A stretch of 64,000 bases of DNA from assembly GCF_003589595.1 (NCBI RefSeq), contig NW_020654422.1:8325516-8389515 (forward strand). Direction: 5' to 3'. Position 1 is the stretch's first letter. Each line of letters starts with the position of its first letter. Below are positions 20,997 to 33,500 of the stretch, piece after piece. The translations under genes and the position numbers were made by a program. Below the pieces are notes generated by a model, which saw only the letters and a program-made list of their open reading frames with translations, did no database searches and had not been told where the DNA came from. The DNA comes from Hyposmocoma kahamanoa. Taxonomy: Eukaryota > Arthropoda > Insecta > Lepidoptera > Cosmopterigidae.

Positions 20997-21340
20997 AGTA
21001 GCAGTAGAGCTCCATGTGAAATTGTCCGTCCGTGCTGCCTACGTGACGTACTGCCACCTTCTTGAAATAGGGAAGATGGCAGCCTTCACTATTTCTGCCG
21101 CCAAGCAGTAATGTCAACATTACCGTGTTCCGGTTTTGAAGGGTTAAGGGTGCTGGTGAAATTACAGGCATATGGGACTTGTCAACTTATGTCTCAGGGA
21201 GACGGGCGCAGTGGCAGTGCCCCTCAGATCTTTGCGAAATAAAGGTCTGAGTGGCACTGCAACTGTTATGGACCGGCGCGTGTAGTTTACCATCAGGCGC
21301 ACGACTTGTTCGCTCCGTCACTTGGTATGATAAAAAATAA
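20997..21340 (+). repeat. lepidopteran interspersed repeat (ca. 340 bp)
   Basis: It starts 'agtagcagtagagctccatg', contains 'ggtgctggtgaaattacagg' and 'gggacttgtcaacttatgtc', and ends near 'taccatcaggcgcacgac'. Close copies lie at 34733-35019 (same strand) and 52181-52420 (opposite), with divergent ones at 17160 and 30306. It is non-coding. I recognise the type as common in Lepidoptera but do not know its autonomous partner. Confidence 0.75.
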
Positions 21341-21349
21341 TCTCAGTAC

Positions 21350-21668
21350 AGAGTACTAAAAAAACCAACCTCAAAAGTACGGGGAATTACATCTATTTGC
21401 TAAGTTTTATTGAAATATCCCCTAGTTCGCCACTATACAGGACTTGACACAGGAGATAATAAAAATCGGTTCTCACTACTCAAAGTATATTGATAGAGAA
21501 AAACGCCTTGAATTGAAGAATAGCAAAACCAACCATTAAAATAATTGCTCTTTCCAACAAAAAAGAATCATGAAAATCGGTTCACAAATACCGGAGTTAT
21601 CGTGTAACATACATTAAAAAAACATACAGTCGAATTGAGAACCTCCTCCTTTTTTGAATTCGGTTAAA
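21350..21668 (+). repeat. lepidopteran interspersed repeat, longest copy
   Basis: This is the fullest copy of the family ending 'gaacctcctccttttttgaa' then 'ttcggttaaaaa'. It begins near 'aaaccaacctcaaaagtacg'. Other copies are at 485, 9606 and 15615. It is non-coding. Confidence 0.7.
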
Positions 21669-22495
21669 AATGGACAATAAGTAAATAAGAGTAGGTTTCT
21701 ATTTTAACAAGCCGTAGCTTAGCTTGCTTTGTATATTTTGCTGCATAATGAGCAAGGTATATAAATATGCATGTTAAACAATGTAATAATATGTGTATAA
21801 TTTCTTAACAACACATACAATTTATAGGCACAAGTGAAAATATCACGATATGGGCTGACGGCTCGACGAGTTGTCAGCTCTGACGGAGGATTTTCTCTTC
21901 AATGCGGCAAGTCATCGCACCGTCAATCGCTAACAACTCATGTACATACAAGTAATTGGTTTATAACGGTTTACCAGTTAACAATCAAAGTGAGATATTT
22001 GTTTGGCAGCTGGGCGGTGGGCCGAGGTAAGCGTTGCGGTGGGAGGGTTAACGAGTTTCAGGCTGATGATTGTGAAGTTCGTCTCGGTCACGTCACGGGT
22101 CAGCTTACTCTATGTTACGTTGATGAGTGTAATAGTTTATTAATTTATCCTACACAATTTCTAGTGGTATTTTGATCATTCTTTTTTTACTTAAAAACAC
22201 TCGATGGGAATTAATTTTACAAAACAAATGTCAATAAATATTTAATGAAATATGAATTATATTTACTACATTTATATTACTCAAAACCATAGTGATTGCG
22301 GATCCCCCACATAAAGTATATTTTGCTTGCTTTTATGCCCACTATGTTCGACCAGCTGCACCCGCGAAGAAATGCAACGGATAGAGATATAGAGGTGGCT
22401 GCTTACTGGATCAAAGTAGGTATTGTATACGTATTATGTATATAGACATGTATACATATATTAGGGTTGTTGGTTATATATATATATATAATATA
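21669..22495. other. unassigned DNA, AT-microsatellite at its end
   Basis: The open frame at 21834-22175 (113 codons) has no recognisable domain and is not called. An AT dinucleotide run lies at about 22474-22500. Confidence 0.4.
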
Positions 22496-22526
22496 TAATA
22501 ACATAAATGTTGTAAATATATAATTA
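22496..22526. repeat. 31-bp inverted repeat, left copy
   Basis: The sequence starting 'taataacataaatgttgtaa' is matched exactly in inverted form at 25338-25368. The two copies bracket the Penelope fragment and the DD39D transposase. Confidence 0.8.
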
Positions 22527-22540
22527 TTATATATCGAGTT

Positions 22541-23640
22541 CTTAGGTTTTCGCGATTGTTACACATAGGAAATGGAACTATTTTTCCGGATTTAAATCGC
22601 GTATGTTTGTTTTTTCAAACAATCCGACGTTTCGGGCCCTTTACAGGTCCCATGGTCACGGTTGACTGAGGTGGTACAGTCTTCAACCAGTTATGTCTAA
22701 TATTGATGCCAACCACCCTATTTTTTTTTTCACTATAGTTACAATAGTTATTAATTAAATACCTTATTTTTAATTTTACAATGAAAACGTTCCAATTTAC
22801 GCTACATTAAGTTTTACAAATTATTTTATTGAATGAATTTTTATTAAGTTCAATTTATTATTAATTAATAATAGAAATTAGAATAAACTAAAACATATTA
22901 ATTAGTACAGCAGTCTTATGTCTGTTTGGGATTTTTCATTAGAGGAAATACTGGATCCCAAACTGGTGGTACTGAGAAACCATCTTCCCTGTTGAAATTA
23001 GGATGTTTTTTAATTTCAATGGCCTCTCGCAGCATCCTGGGTAGATAACGGACTTCTTTTGCAAGGACCTGGGGTTTGTCAAACTTCATTGAATGTGTAG
23101 GTTTATCCATGACATGCTCGCAGACTGCAGACTTTTTTACGCGACGGTGTTTGACATCAGCTATATGTTCTTTGATGCGGATACAAATACTTCGCTTTGT
23201 TTGTCCAATATAAAAGAGACCGCACTCACAGTCAAGCTTGTAAACCCCTGCATCCTGTAAGGGGATGTTACATTTCACGGGTCTCAGGAACTGAGACATC
23301 TTCCTCAGGGGCTTGAAATAGATCTTGATAGACGCATGCCTGAGCACTCTTCCGATCTTGTCTGTAACACCTCTCACGTAAGGTAAGATGGCAGGTCTTC
23401 GCTCGACTGTTGGTGGTTTCACACGGGACCTGCGGCATTGGCGTGGAATCTTCAACTTATTAGTATGTAGGACTTGCTTTATATGCTGAAGTTGAGGAAC
23501 TTACCAGAGCCCTGCCAGATGATTACTGTCGCAGACACCATGTGCTCTCTGAAACAAAGACTTGCCCACGGTAGCTAACTGGCTAGGATGGTGATGGGAA
23601 TTACTATTGAGATACCTATCTGTATGGGTTTTCTTTCGAA
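22541..23640 (-). mobile_element. 5'-truncated Penelope-like retroelement
   Basis: The minus strand runs from a reverse-transcriptase end (KTHTDRYLNSNSHHHP at about 23640-23570), through a GIY-YIG endonuclease, to a 3' non-coding region at 22541-22760. That region recurs alone at 4655, 36570-37135 and 45475. Most of the reverse transcriptase is missing. The truncated front abuts the DD39D transposase at about 23645. Confidence 0.85.
22916..23640 (-). pseudogene. Penelope RT end and GIY-YIG endonuclease, one stop
   Basis: A single frame runs from about 23640 to the stop at 22916, broken only by TAA at 23501-23503. Before the stop it holds the conserved HTDRYLN and HHHP block and the KSLFQRA helix that end Penelope-type reverse transcriptases. 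After it come about 180 codons with PYVRGVTDKIGRVL, then the nuclease: GVYKLDCECGLFYIGQTKR gives the GVY and YIG motifs, followed by the catalytic-type Arg in CIRIKEH and the closing NFNREDG. In intact elements this nuclease nicks target DNA for reverse transcription. The front is truncated, so this copy cannot act alone. The stop is a point change and the rest of the frame is well preserved. Confidence 0.88.
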
Positions 23641-23649
23641 ATACAGTAT

Positions 23650-25337
23650 AGTGTTATTGTGAAAGTGTAATCAACGTACCGTTTGTGGTATGCTTATTTG
23701 TTACGGATACTGCGATTGTGTGTCTGCGCAAGCTCGCAACGAATACATAGCTCGATTCCCCGGTCGTCGAGTGCCGAATGTGGCTGTTTTTGATAGAGTT
23801 TATCGGAGACTTCGAGAAACTGGCTCTATTTTGAGACGAAATACAGACATGGGCAGACCACGAATTAATGACGACGAAGAACAGGACAATGAGATAGTGC
23901 AACGCTTTCGAGCGAACCCGACTACTTCCACTAATATTGTTGCCCGTGATCTGGGACTTTCGCAATGGAGAGTGTGGTTTACAGTGCATACTGCTGGCCT
24001 ATACCCATACCATTACACGCCGGTACGCACTATTGAAGAAGGAGACCCCGCGAGAAGGTTGGACTTCTGCAGATTTATGCTAAATGCTGACGTAGAAGAC
24101 CCAGATTTTCTAAGAAATATCTTGTGGACAGATGAATCCAAATTTGATAAAGATGGCATAACTAATTATCACAACGCGCATTACTGGGCCCCAAAAGAAC
24201 TTAGGAATCCCAATAAGAAAAGAATTAAGGGTTCCCAACGAAGATTCAGCGTGAATGTGTATTATCTCCAATCATTTGATTGGACCTTACTTTCTCCCGG
24301 ACAATCTAAATGGGGAAAGTTACGAAAATTTTTTGAGAGGAGACTTGAGTGATTTGCTGGATGATCTGCCACTCAACTTGATCAGGGACATGTGGTTCCA
24401 ACATGATGGCTACCCTGCCCATTTCAGGAGAAGTGTCAGAGACTGGCTGGACACAAATTATCCAAACAAATGGATGGATGGATGGAAACGAGGTGGGCCG
24501 TTGCCATGGCCAGCAAGAAGTCCGGACCTAACCCCCATGGATTTTCATGTGTGGGGGCGCATGAAAAGTCTTGTCTACAGCGAGTCAAATCCAGTTTCGT
24601 CTGTGGAAGAGTTAAAAGAAAGGATTGTGGATGCAGCAAATCAAATGAGGACAACGTTGACCACTGGAGTAGTGAAGACTGGTCTCCGTAGAAGAATGCG
24701 ACAATGTATTAGAAACAGAGGCGGCCATGTTGAACATGAACTGTAGAATAACAAAAAGTTGTGTGAAAACCTGATTATAAATACTTTGCATGCTTACCTA
24801 TTGTTTTGTTATACTTTTTAGGGCTAAGTATTAATTTTCTCCTCCACTATCGCCTATGAAACTAAGTTTTTTCAATGCATTTAAATAAAACCCTAGATTG
24901 TTATACCTTGTTAGATAGCTGATGAAACGTAGATATTTTATAATTTATCTGCCGATCAACTGCCATAATATTTTTTTTAGATATCCCTTAGAGAAAAATA
25001 AACTTTCTAATTTTTTTTTAATTTCTTAACTTTCTCTTTTCTACTACGGCGTATTGAATTAACTTAATCACTATTTTAATGATTGAGGTACTAAAGCATC
25101 TTATCACACATGTAAAAATGCAATAATTATAATAATAAGACACACAAAATAAACAAAATTAAATTTAGTAGCCTAAAAATCGGCAATTTTGAATAAAAAA
25201 AATAAAAGTCAAATATCTCGAAAAGGGTTAAGTTTAGGGTAGGGTGTTTCATAGTAAAATAAGTCAGAAATGATGAGTACTCGACGCCCTTAACGGATCT
25301 AGCACGACTTTTCCTGTAACCCTGTATATATTATATA
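23650..25337 (+). mobile_element. DD39D Tc1/mariner-superfamily transposon, left end missing
   Basis: It comprises the transposase pseudogene at 23663-24746 plus a downstream region ending 'agggtgtttcatagtaaaat' (about 25238) and 'tttcctgtaaccctgtata' (about 25310-25328), which looks like a terminal repeat. No matching left terminal repeat is seen, because Penelope sequence lies immediately before the gene. The right boundary is approximate. Confidence 0.6.
23663..24746 (+). pseudogene. DD39D transposase, one frameshift
   Basis: The first frame (open from 23663, first ATG 23690, to 24355) holds an N-terminal helix-turn-helix (RFPGRRVPNVAVFDRVYRRL, then RETGSILRR and GRPR) and the first catalytic Asp in LWTDESKFDKDG. 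Reading must shift at about 24256, probably a small deletion between FSVNV and CIISNHL, to continue in the frame to 24746. The second frame holds the second Asp in WFQHDGYPAHF and the third in ARSPDLTPMDFHVWG. They are separated by 39 residues, which defines DD39D. The C-terminus RQCIRNRGGHVEHEL is typical of this insect group. An ATGG tetramer repeated four times (about 24467-24485) lies in the normally short loop before RGGP and may have lengthened it. The copy is inactive because of the frameshift. Confidence 0.85.
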
Positions 25338-25368
25338 TAATTATATATTTACAACATTTATGTTATTA
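25338..25368. repeat. 31-bp inverted repeat, right copy
   Basis: It ends 'ttacaacatttatgttatta' and is an exact inverted match of 22496-22526. Confidence 0.8.
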
Positions 25369-25568
25369 ATACATTATTAATTTCATATTTCGTTTAATTT
25401 TCTGTATTCGTGAATTTCATTTTCCTCAAAGGTAGACTGGTAGAGAAAGTTTTTAGCATTAAGTCCGCCTTTTGTACCATTATGTGTTGTGGTCAATATA
25501 GTTTAATAAATAAATTAATATCTCTCTGACTCTGGTTTTTTATTGGTTTTTGTTATTCGACAAGAAGA

Positions 25569-25965
25569 AAATTAATAATTGTAACAAACCAGTGGAGTAA
25601 TTTCACAAAAAGGTAATTGAATACCAATAAATTAAAGCGCGATATTCAATAAACTTAATATTACAAAGATCGAACACAAAGATAAATTCATCCGATCTGA
25701 CAGGATCTGCCTCTGTGCCATTTGACAGTTGGCGACCGCTCTATCAACTGAGCTACAGATCCAGTCAGCAGACCTTACGGATATTTCTTTGTGCTTGTTA
25801 CAAATCTTTGTGTCTTTCTGTTTTTACTTTCAACAGATTTATTGTCATTTTTGAGAAATCCTGTCACATCTAAGGATTTTTTCTTTGTGTTCGCACTTTA
25901 TAAATATTAACATAATTGTAACAAAGTAGTGGTGTTAAAACATCATAATATTCATTATAAAAACA
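25569..25965 (-). repeat. tRNA-like fold-back cassette, locus 3
   Basis: The shared flank appears in reverse ('accagtggagtaatttcaca', about 25589-25608) and again at about 25920 ('gtaacaaagtagtgg'). Inside, 'acaaagatcgaacacaaag' (25662-25682) and its inverted partner (about 25789-25811) frame a minus-strand tRNA-like body at 25703-25762. That body has a perfect 7-bp acceptor (GGATCTG with CAGATCC) and a D-arm with A box TAGCTCAGTTG, but no T-arm. Its 60-nt length is too short for a normal tRNA. Confidence 0.7.
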
Positions 25966-28560
25966 TTTTTTTGTCCATATCAGCTTAAAAACTCTTTGAT
26001 ATCACTTTTCCTTTCGTATAGTTCTGAATGAGATCGTATAACACCTGAATTGACCTTATAAATCATGCTAACAATCGTAAATTTTCTGTAAATATTTATG
26101 TCGAATCCTCAAAATACACACCGAGTGGAGGCGCGGGCTCAATTCCCATGTCAATATGTAGAGAGGTCGTCTGCTCGCTTCATAACACTAATATTTTCCC
26201 CAAATTATTACGCCTGTCAACTGTGAAAAAATATGAAGTTGCCAGATAGCAGACTGAAGTATAGCGCTGCCAGTTAGAATAAAAACGTTGCTGAGTTTTG
26301 TCTGTTTCCGTGGAGATAAACAGTATTGGGTTGCTTCAGGGAAAGAGGTGAGTCAAAGTACTGTTGTATCTAAAATGAAAATTTACGGCCTTCTTATGCA
26401 TATAAACGAGTAAAGTTTACTTCGCTTAAATGTTTAGGTTTCCAATACACTGTAAATAAGAAACAATTTCATCGACCAACAACTTTGAAAGCAATTGTTT
26501 AAATCTAATAATACAAAGGACTTACCTACTGATATAAATATTAAATCGCCTTTGCGCTGCCGGAAGGATGGCATGAAAACGACATACAAACTATTAATAA
26601 CTGCTCCATTTTGAATCGCCCCTTATACAGAGGCACTACAGACAAAGACTACTAACACCTAGTTCAATATCGCTAGATTCAATATCCCGTCGTAGTCATG
26701 TGGAATAAAACACAAAATAAAGACATTCGCAAATCGCAGTGAAAACCGTGTTCCAGCCAGAGAGTGCTGAGGAAATTCGTTCACGTTTTATTTTATTTCG
26801 ACTAAGGATTTTCCGCTTGAGAGGTTCTAGGTTCCTCGGTCAGATAAAGTGCTCAAATATAAAATTTCAATTTGCCGCCGCCCGGAGACGTGCGATGCCT
26901 TCCGAAATGAATGCCCCCTTTGATCTGTCCCTTTCTCACTGTTTTCTGCACTCAATCGTCCTGCTACTGCCTCGATATTCAATATCCAATCGATATGTTA
27001 TGTCAAAATAACGTTATCTCCGCCGGATAGGGTTCGCACCGCTTTCACACTATCCTGTTTATAGGCCAATCTATACAATATTGTAGATCTTTTTGTACGT
27101 TGTTTAGATAGTTGTACGTACACCCAGCGGTTTAAATTAAAATGGTTCTCTTTTACTATGTTAGCATAGTACAGGTAGTTTAAATGAAGTTGGAACAATA
27201 TATTTACGATTATGTAGTGGTTAAAATAGGCACCAATGAAATACAAATAAGATTGAAATTAATGGCCCCATATCTGTTATGTAATATTCTTCGATGTATC
27301 AGCAACGGAATCTGTATGGCTGTCTCTGAAACACACAACCTCAGATGCGGTAATTGCCTAATAATTTCATGAACGTGCACATGATACTTAAGGCTTTATA
27401 ACTGTTCATAGTAGGATTATTAGGATACAATTAGAGCATAAGAAGATGGATAGCTGTGTATATGTTCCAATAAAACTTTAGTAAATATTGTGCTGATTTG
27501 GTTGTTTCTTTTGTTGAAAGAATGTCACAGATCTAATCATACATGCACATAGATAACAATATCGCCGAACGAAAAAATAGTACTTTTAAAAATAAATAAT
27601 ACCTCAACATATGAATTATATTTTCGTATATAAAATCCATTTATGATCTCATTTAAGCAGCGCATTGCAAACAGCTACAGAAATTGTCGCTGTGAAATAT
27701 ATTGCTTTTCAGCGCGTTAATTGTCTTAATCATTCTTTCGATTTTAGCTCTCTTTGTCGACAGTTTATTTTCAAAGCTGCTTATCGTCATCTCTATATTC
27801 AGTTATTTCTCTTCCTGTTCTTTAGTCATTAGAAGGCCGCTATTTACGTTGATATGTTGTATTAGTAATGGTTTTCCATAATCTATGTATATTTAAACTT
27901 AAGTTAAAGCCAACTTAAATTTTTCGATATGGTTAATTCGTATTACTTTTTACTTTAATAATATAACACGTTGGCTCGGTTGATCCCATGAAAATCATAA
28001 CAATCGTTACCCATCTGTCATGAATAATTCTTAAGCGTGATAACCCGAAAATTCAATCTCCGAACAATGGAATCGTATTAGCATACAAAAGGTTTCACAT
28101 ATTTTATACGCAAATCCGTTATATTTTGAGCTATCTTTTTACAAAAAGGCAACATTCTCGGCATGACCTGTGAAATAAATTTTATTTGAGGCTTAGCATG
28201 GGTGGCGAACAGGGGAAATTCGATCGTTTGAATTATTAAAATTAAATTGAGAAAGAATACAGATATTTATAAGTGAATATGAAGACAAAGTAATGTTTTG
28301 AATTGTACATGCTATTAAGTATAGTATACGACTCGTGCTCAAGTGAGCTGGTCCATGATTATTGATTATAAAATGCTGGGCGTTTTATGTGCCGAGCGCA
28401 GTAGCAGAGTTGAGCGCGGGCAACTAACAACAGTTTTCATTTCGAACGTTGAACCTCTTGAATTTTTCCACAGTTGTGGAGTTGGCTGAGGTGTTTTACA
28501 CCGAACATTTTCATAAAAACTTTCGGTTGCTTACTTTACTGTATTTAAAATTTTAGTGAG
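25966..28560. other. unassigned AT-rich DNA, about 2.6 kb
   Basis: No gene or repeat was recognised. Open frames at 26739-27011, 26998-27246 and 27184-27372 show no domains. Confidence 0.4.
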
Positions 28561-28564
28561 TTTA

Positions 28565-28690
28565 CTGCAGTTTGTTATAATTATTAATACAAAGGTCGAA
28601 CACTCAGAAAAAATTCCCTCAATCCGGCCGGATTCGAACCGACGTCTTCTAGCATACCGTGGCAGACGCTATACCAACTAAGCAAGTAAA
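28565..28690 (-). repeat. tRNA-like cassette, locus 4
   Basis: The shared flank 'agtttgttataattattaat' (about 28569-28588) leads to 'acaaaggtcgaacactcag' (28589 onward). The minus-strand tRNA-like body at about 28620-28685 has an A-box-like TGCTTAGTTGG, the pairing arms CGTCT and AGACG around a long 16-nt loop, and a perfect B box GGTTCGAATCC. It closely resembles locus 6 at 41118-41180. The opposite inverted arm is not clear. Confidence 0.65.
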
Positions 28691-30305
28691 GTAGTGCACT
28701 TTTTAATGAATAAAAACCGTCATGACTTGCTAACGAGTCGAGTAATGCGATAACCATCAATTACGGATGTCGATGGAATGATTGGCCGCGACGACTGATT
28801 GGGAGCCTGTCGAACGTGAAATTAAATAACAGCAAACACAAACCCGCAACGCTACTCGTAAAATGTGCGGTTTGGTTTTGCCGTAAGATCAGATATCATT
28901 TAAAAAAGATTATACAGTAATGATTATGATGGCAACGGTGGCGTACCGACAACAACGGGAGCGTTTGATATCAACCGACATGCTTAGAAGGAGGGTTGCT
29001 AGCGAATTTCTAGAAACCTATGTTGCAAAACTCATCCTTTGAAAAATATTTATTGTAAAGTCACTAAATATTTTTTTAAATGGGTTTTTTATGAACTCAA
29101 ATCTTCAGTTACCGTTTTGTAAAAAAAAAACGAATAAGCCAAGTATGCGTACGTTCAACATCTGCTGCTACTTAATAAAATCAGCCTCAAATGTATCTAA
29201 AGAAAACAATATTTATTTAAGTAACGGTATGAACTGCTTACAACAATTTAATAAACAAGTTTAACATTTAGCTTTAAGAATTAAATACTAAAATTAAATT
29301 AAAAAAAAATTAAATTAAATAATAATAAAAATTTATTTTGTTTTTTCATATAGGTACTCATACTAGGTACGTATCAAACTTTAAATAAATTTACTTTAAT
29401 AGTGGTGGTTTTAAGGGGGATTAATTCTTGCATCAAATAAATGTATATGTATCAAGTACATACTCAAAAAGTGCTTGTGACTTAAAACCAAACTTACATA
29501 CCTTACTGCTAAAACACCTTAAATCTTTTTTCTATGACTCATAATGAAAACTGAAGTTCACCGTTACATAACAAACGTCTCACGTCAATTTAACGTCATG
29601 TTTGCTTAATAAATATAAAAATGAATTTATAGAATAGTGTTCCCAAAAGTGTGATAGGAATACTGAAATAAGTTCAAGTTTCGTTTTCATCTCTAAAACT
29701 CAAACCATAACTCTATTTATGAGTCCATTTATATCTGTCCCACCTTAATAACTTCGGAACAGTTTAACGTGGATTTGCAAAATACAAACAAGTTATTCGA
29801 GGATTTAGCTTGCATTTGCATTAGAAAATTAAAATAGAACATTTCTAAAAAAAAAAATGATATATACTCAGACATTTGTGCATGCACTGCAACTTAGCTT
29901 TCGCTGTGTTTTATAATTCAAATTTTCAGTTAAGTTGTCACAGGAAAATAAAATCTGCTAAAGTCTCGTTTTCGTCCTTGGGCCTTTCGCGAGGAACGTT
30001 CAATGTAACTTCATCACGTGTGTGGCGGTTTTACATTTGTCGGGAAGACGGCGCAAGTAAGTGTGACATGAGCTGGGTTAGCTCCGCGAGAGTTGCTAAC
30101 TTAATTCATTATACTGTGCCGTGTTTGAGTTCCATGCAGGCGTCCTTGTTTCGGCACGAGGTTGTCGTCTCTCTAACATCCACGTTCCTTTATAAACAAC
30201 CATCTGATTGACACCTTACTATGTAAATCAGGTGTTGAAGACTTTTGTATTTAAAGTCTGCCATGTCTTTGTTTCATGACAGTCGCCACACACCCTCCCA
30301 CTTTT
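28691..30305. other. unassigned AT-rich DNA
   Basis: No gene was recognised. The open frame at 29876-30211 (111 codons) lacks domain features and is not called. Confidence 0.4.
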
Positions 30306-30565
30306 AATTTGGTAAAGTGATACCTATTGCTCAGTTACATTAAATGGGACACATACATTATATGATTTCTGGTACGTTTCTCTTTGCAGGTACCAATGCC
30401 TACCACAAAATACTGTTGTGCTCTGGATTAAACGGTACAGAGAGCCATGCAATTACAGGCTTAGGTGATTTAAGACCTTATGTCCCACAGCTAGGAATAG
30501 CGTCGTAAATTAAAGGCGGTGGTAATATTTTTTTATAAAGTGGACCGTCTGATTGGTGGCCGGTT
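30306..30565 (+). repeat. divergent lepidopteran interspersed repeat
   Basis: The phrases 'accaatgcctaccacaaaat', 'actgttgtgctctgg', 'caattacaggctta' and 'ggcggtggtaat' occur in the order I know from a widespread lepidopteran repeat related to the one at 20997. The copy is divergent. Confidence 0.55.
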
Positions 30566-33500
30566 TGTGTACCAAACAAAAAGAAGGCAAAACAAACTAA
30601 GCACTAAATGTGCCACCGTACCTAATATGTATCGTAGGTAGTTAAATTCCGAATACTTATGATCTAAAGCCACGTTTAACTATTTTCCATCTTCACAAAA
30701 ATTATCAAAAGATATGTTATAAACTGAATGTCAGACTCCGATGGCATACGAAATAATGTCAAGAAAGTTGAATACGGGGATTTAAGCCGCCCTCGGCAAC
30801 AAAGAACAAAATGAAAACAGAACAAATCTTCATGAGCAAGGTATTATCCTACCCGCTATCAGTTTCAAAAGTTGACTCCGTGATGCAATGTTATTACGTG
30901 ATATACTTTTAGTGCTCGCTTTATTTCTGCTTGAATACTCAAAATTTTTCTTATTAACCTTTATATTTTTTACATTCAGTTTTAATGATTGAAGAATTAA
31001 CAAAAGGCGTACTAGTTTTAGACTATTTAACATAAATTCTTTATCTGTCGGGTTAGATACAACGTGTGGTACAGGGTCAAAAGTACGTGAAATTTGATAC
31101 TTAAGATTTAAATCCAACTCTATGCCGCTTACGATTAGAACGGTCCAAAGTACAAAGTGTCAATCTTGACGTGCTCTTGACTGTCCTAATAAGTTAAACT
31201 TGTATATGACATTGGATATGAAAGGACAATAGCTAACTCCCATATAAATTTAAGTTGACATAATTTGTATGCGTCTGTTTATGAAAAATATGTGAAAATA
31301 TGGAGTTGAAATTCCTGAACAAATTTTGTGTTGGGTTCATTATTCTGAAAAGTCAGAAATTAAAGATATTTCAGTTTAAAGTGTTGGAGGTTATGTGTTA
31401 CGTAATTGAATAAAATATATTCGGTGTAATATTATATCAAAATAAACCACAGAAGCCTTAAACAGAGTTAATAGAAGCTGAATGGTGCCGTAGGTTTGTG
31501 GCGTGACGAAAGATCAGAGGAAATTATTCTGTTTAGTGGTATGGTCAAAAGGAATGAGCATGAGTTAAGCCATAACAAAAAACTGAGTTAATTAATAACA
31601 TACCATAGACTATTGCACTGGTAACTCGGACAAATATTTTTTTTTTGAAACGTGCCATCTATCCCTAATTTTGGGAACTTTTTTGTCAGTTTTACCATTT
31701 TCTCGCGTGGCATTTTGGAGAAGAAATTATCGATTTTACTTTTTGTAATGAAATAGTTAATTTTTTATTAGTTTATTACAAATACGTGAACTAAATGTGG
31801 ACCAGATCCATACGTTGGTACTGAAATTCCTTTTTTGGCTAGATGTCGCTCAAGGTTAAAACTAAGAACATACTAATTAGTCATTAGAGTTTCTTTTAAA
31901 TATGATTTTATTTCGAGACATAGATAGGCCGCTATTATCATTTGAAACACCTAATTAATTTATTTTATTCAAACTTGTAATTAAGATATTTGAAGACGCA
32001 AACGATTTCTTTTAACTATGATTTTGCCATTGTTCTTTTCGGACCTAATTCGCTATATAAATTTTTTTTCAAACAAAACTAATATTGTATACGACAGTTA
32101 CAATCGGTGTTGTCGTTACTCAAAAAGTTTGCAGACGTGACATACTCGAGCTCGAATTAGCTACTTCGCATCTGCACTCAGATTTGCAACTGCAGCGTCG
32201 ACTTGCTAACTTTTAATGGTTTAATAACGTCAGAGTAACCGATACAGAGCACAAACTTACATTTTCGCAACTACTGCGCAATACACTAGAAGCTTCAAGA
32301 GAACGTTCATTCGGTGTAAGTAATTCAAAATATTTTTAGTGTCATGAGATAAAGGTGTAGCCTCCCGGGAAATTACTGCCGAAATCTCCTCCGCTCGCCT
32401 ATAGACAGTTTGGTTCCTTTGTGCCTTGAATCAATTCCCGTAACTTATTTGCATATTTTATAATGCGAGTCGAAGTGACGTTGCAATATTCGGAACTCTC
32501 TTGGGAGTTAATTTCGTTTCGGAGCACTGGAAACACGTTGCTAATAAAAGTTTTCTAAAATTAACCCTTGATGGGTCATTACCTGACAGGAAAGAGAATC
32601 ACAACGTATTATTTATTAATTGACGGATCGGTTTTTTGGTTGTCTCACCGGGTGGCTGTTATGATTTGGCAGATATAGTACTGCGTGGGATAACACTAAT
32701 CTAAACAGATGTGAAGAGTCAGTCAAGCGAGAATTGTAGCGAGTGGGACCTCAGGCTCAGCTAGTCTCACCTCGAGACGGGCGTGACTTCATGCGCTATG
32801 TATTATTTATGCTTACATATTTTCATGTTATTATGTAGATGGTGGCAAAGTGTGGTGACGGTATCAACAGGAATTCCAAGTTTGGCGCGCTCTGCTACAA
32901 TGATATCCACGTACTACGCGTTTGCAGAATGGGGATTAAATGAAACAAAGGCCATGTTGGCAAACTTTTAGACGGCTTTTGTATCAGACTTGAGAATGGA
33001 ACTACTTAGAAACATTTAGGCAAACAAAGGAACGTTTGTCTATTTTAACAATGGCGTTAGACTAGAACGTTAGTTTGTTATTTTCAGCGTGGTATCAGAG
33101 TGTAGATTAGACATGGCATTGACATATTTTCCTAAAGAAGTAACTAAATACACTCTGCAATAAAGGGGGTTGCTATAGGGAAAAATCCAATCAGATACGG
33201 TGAGCAAAGAGAAGTATTTTGTGTGTGCATTTGTTGTGGAAAGCCTTCGCTGATGTGGTAAGTCCTGAGGCGTTAGGGGCGTTTTGTTGGCACGCCTTAA
33301 CTTTAAGAGCAATGGCGGACTCCGCGCCACAATAGGATTAGCGAACATACCTAGCCTGCGAGTCAGTTAATTCAATTTCATTGTCGATGTAAAACAGGAC
33401 CATGTTTTGGAGACCTCAACTTTCTTTATAAAACCAGACCTTTTTCACGCATTACCAGATTTAAAGCCATTTTTTAGAAAATGCCTATAGGCTTGACGTT

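Noticed and set aside
22000..22175. 113-codon open frame 21834-22175
   Set aside because: It has no domain, unusual composition and no conservation evidence available.
28612..28690. Functional tRNA on the minus strand
   Set aside because: The B box is perfect, but the anticodon-arm loop is about 16 nt long and the acceptor ends do not pair over 7 bp.
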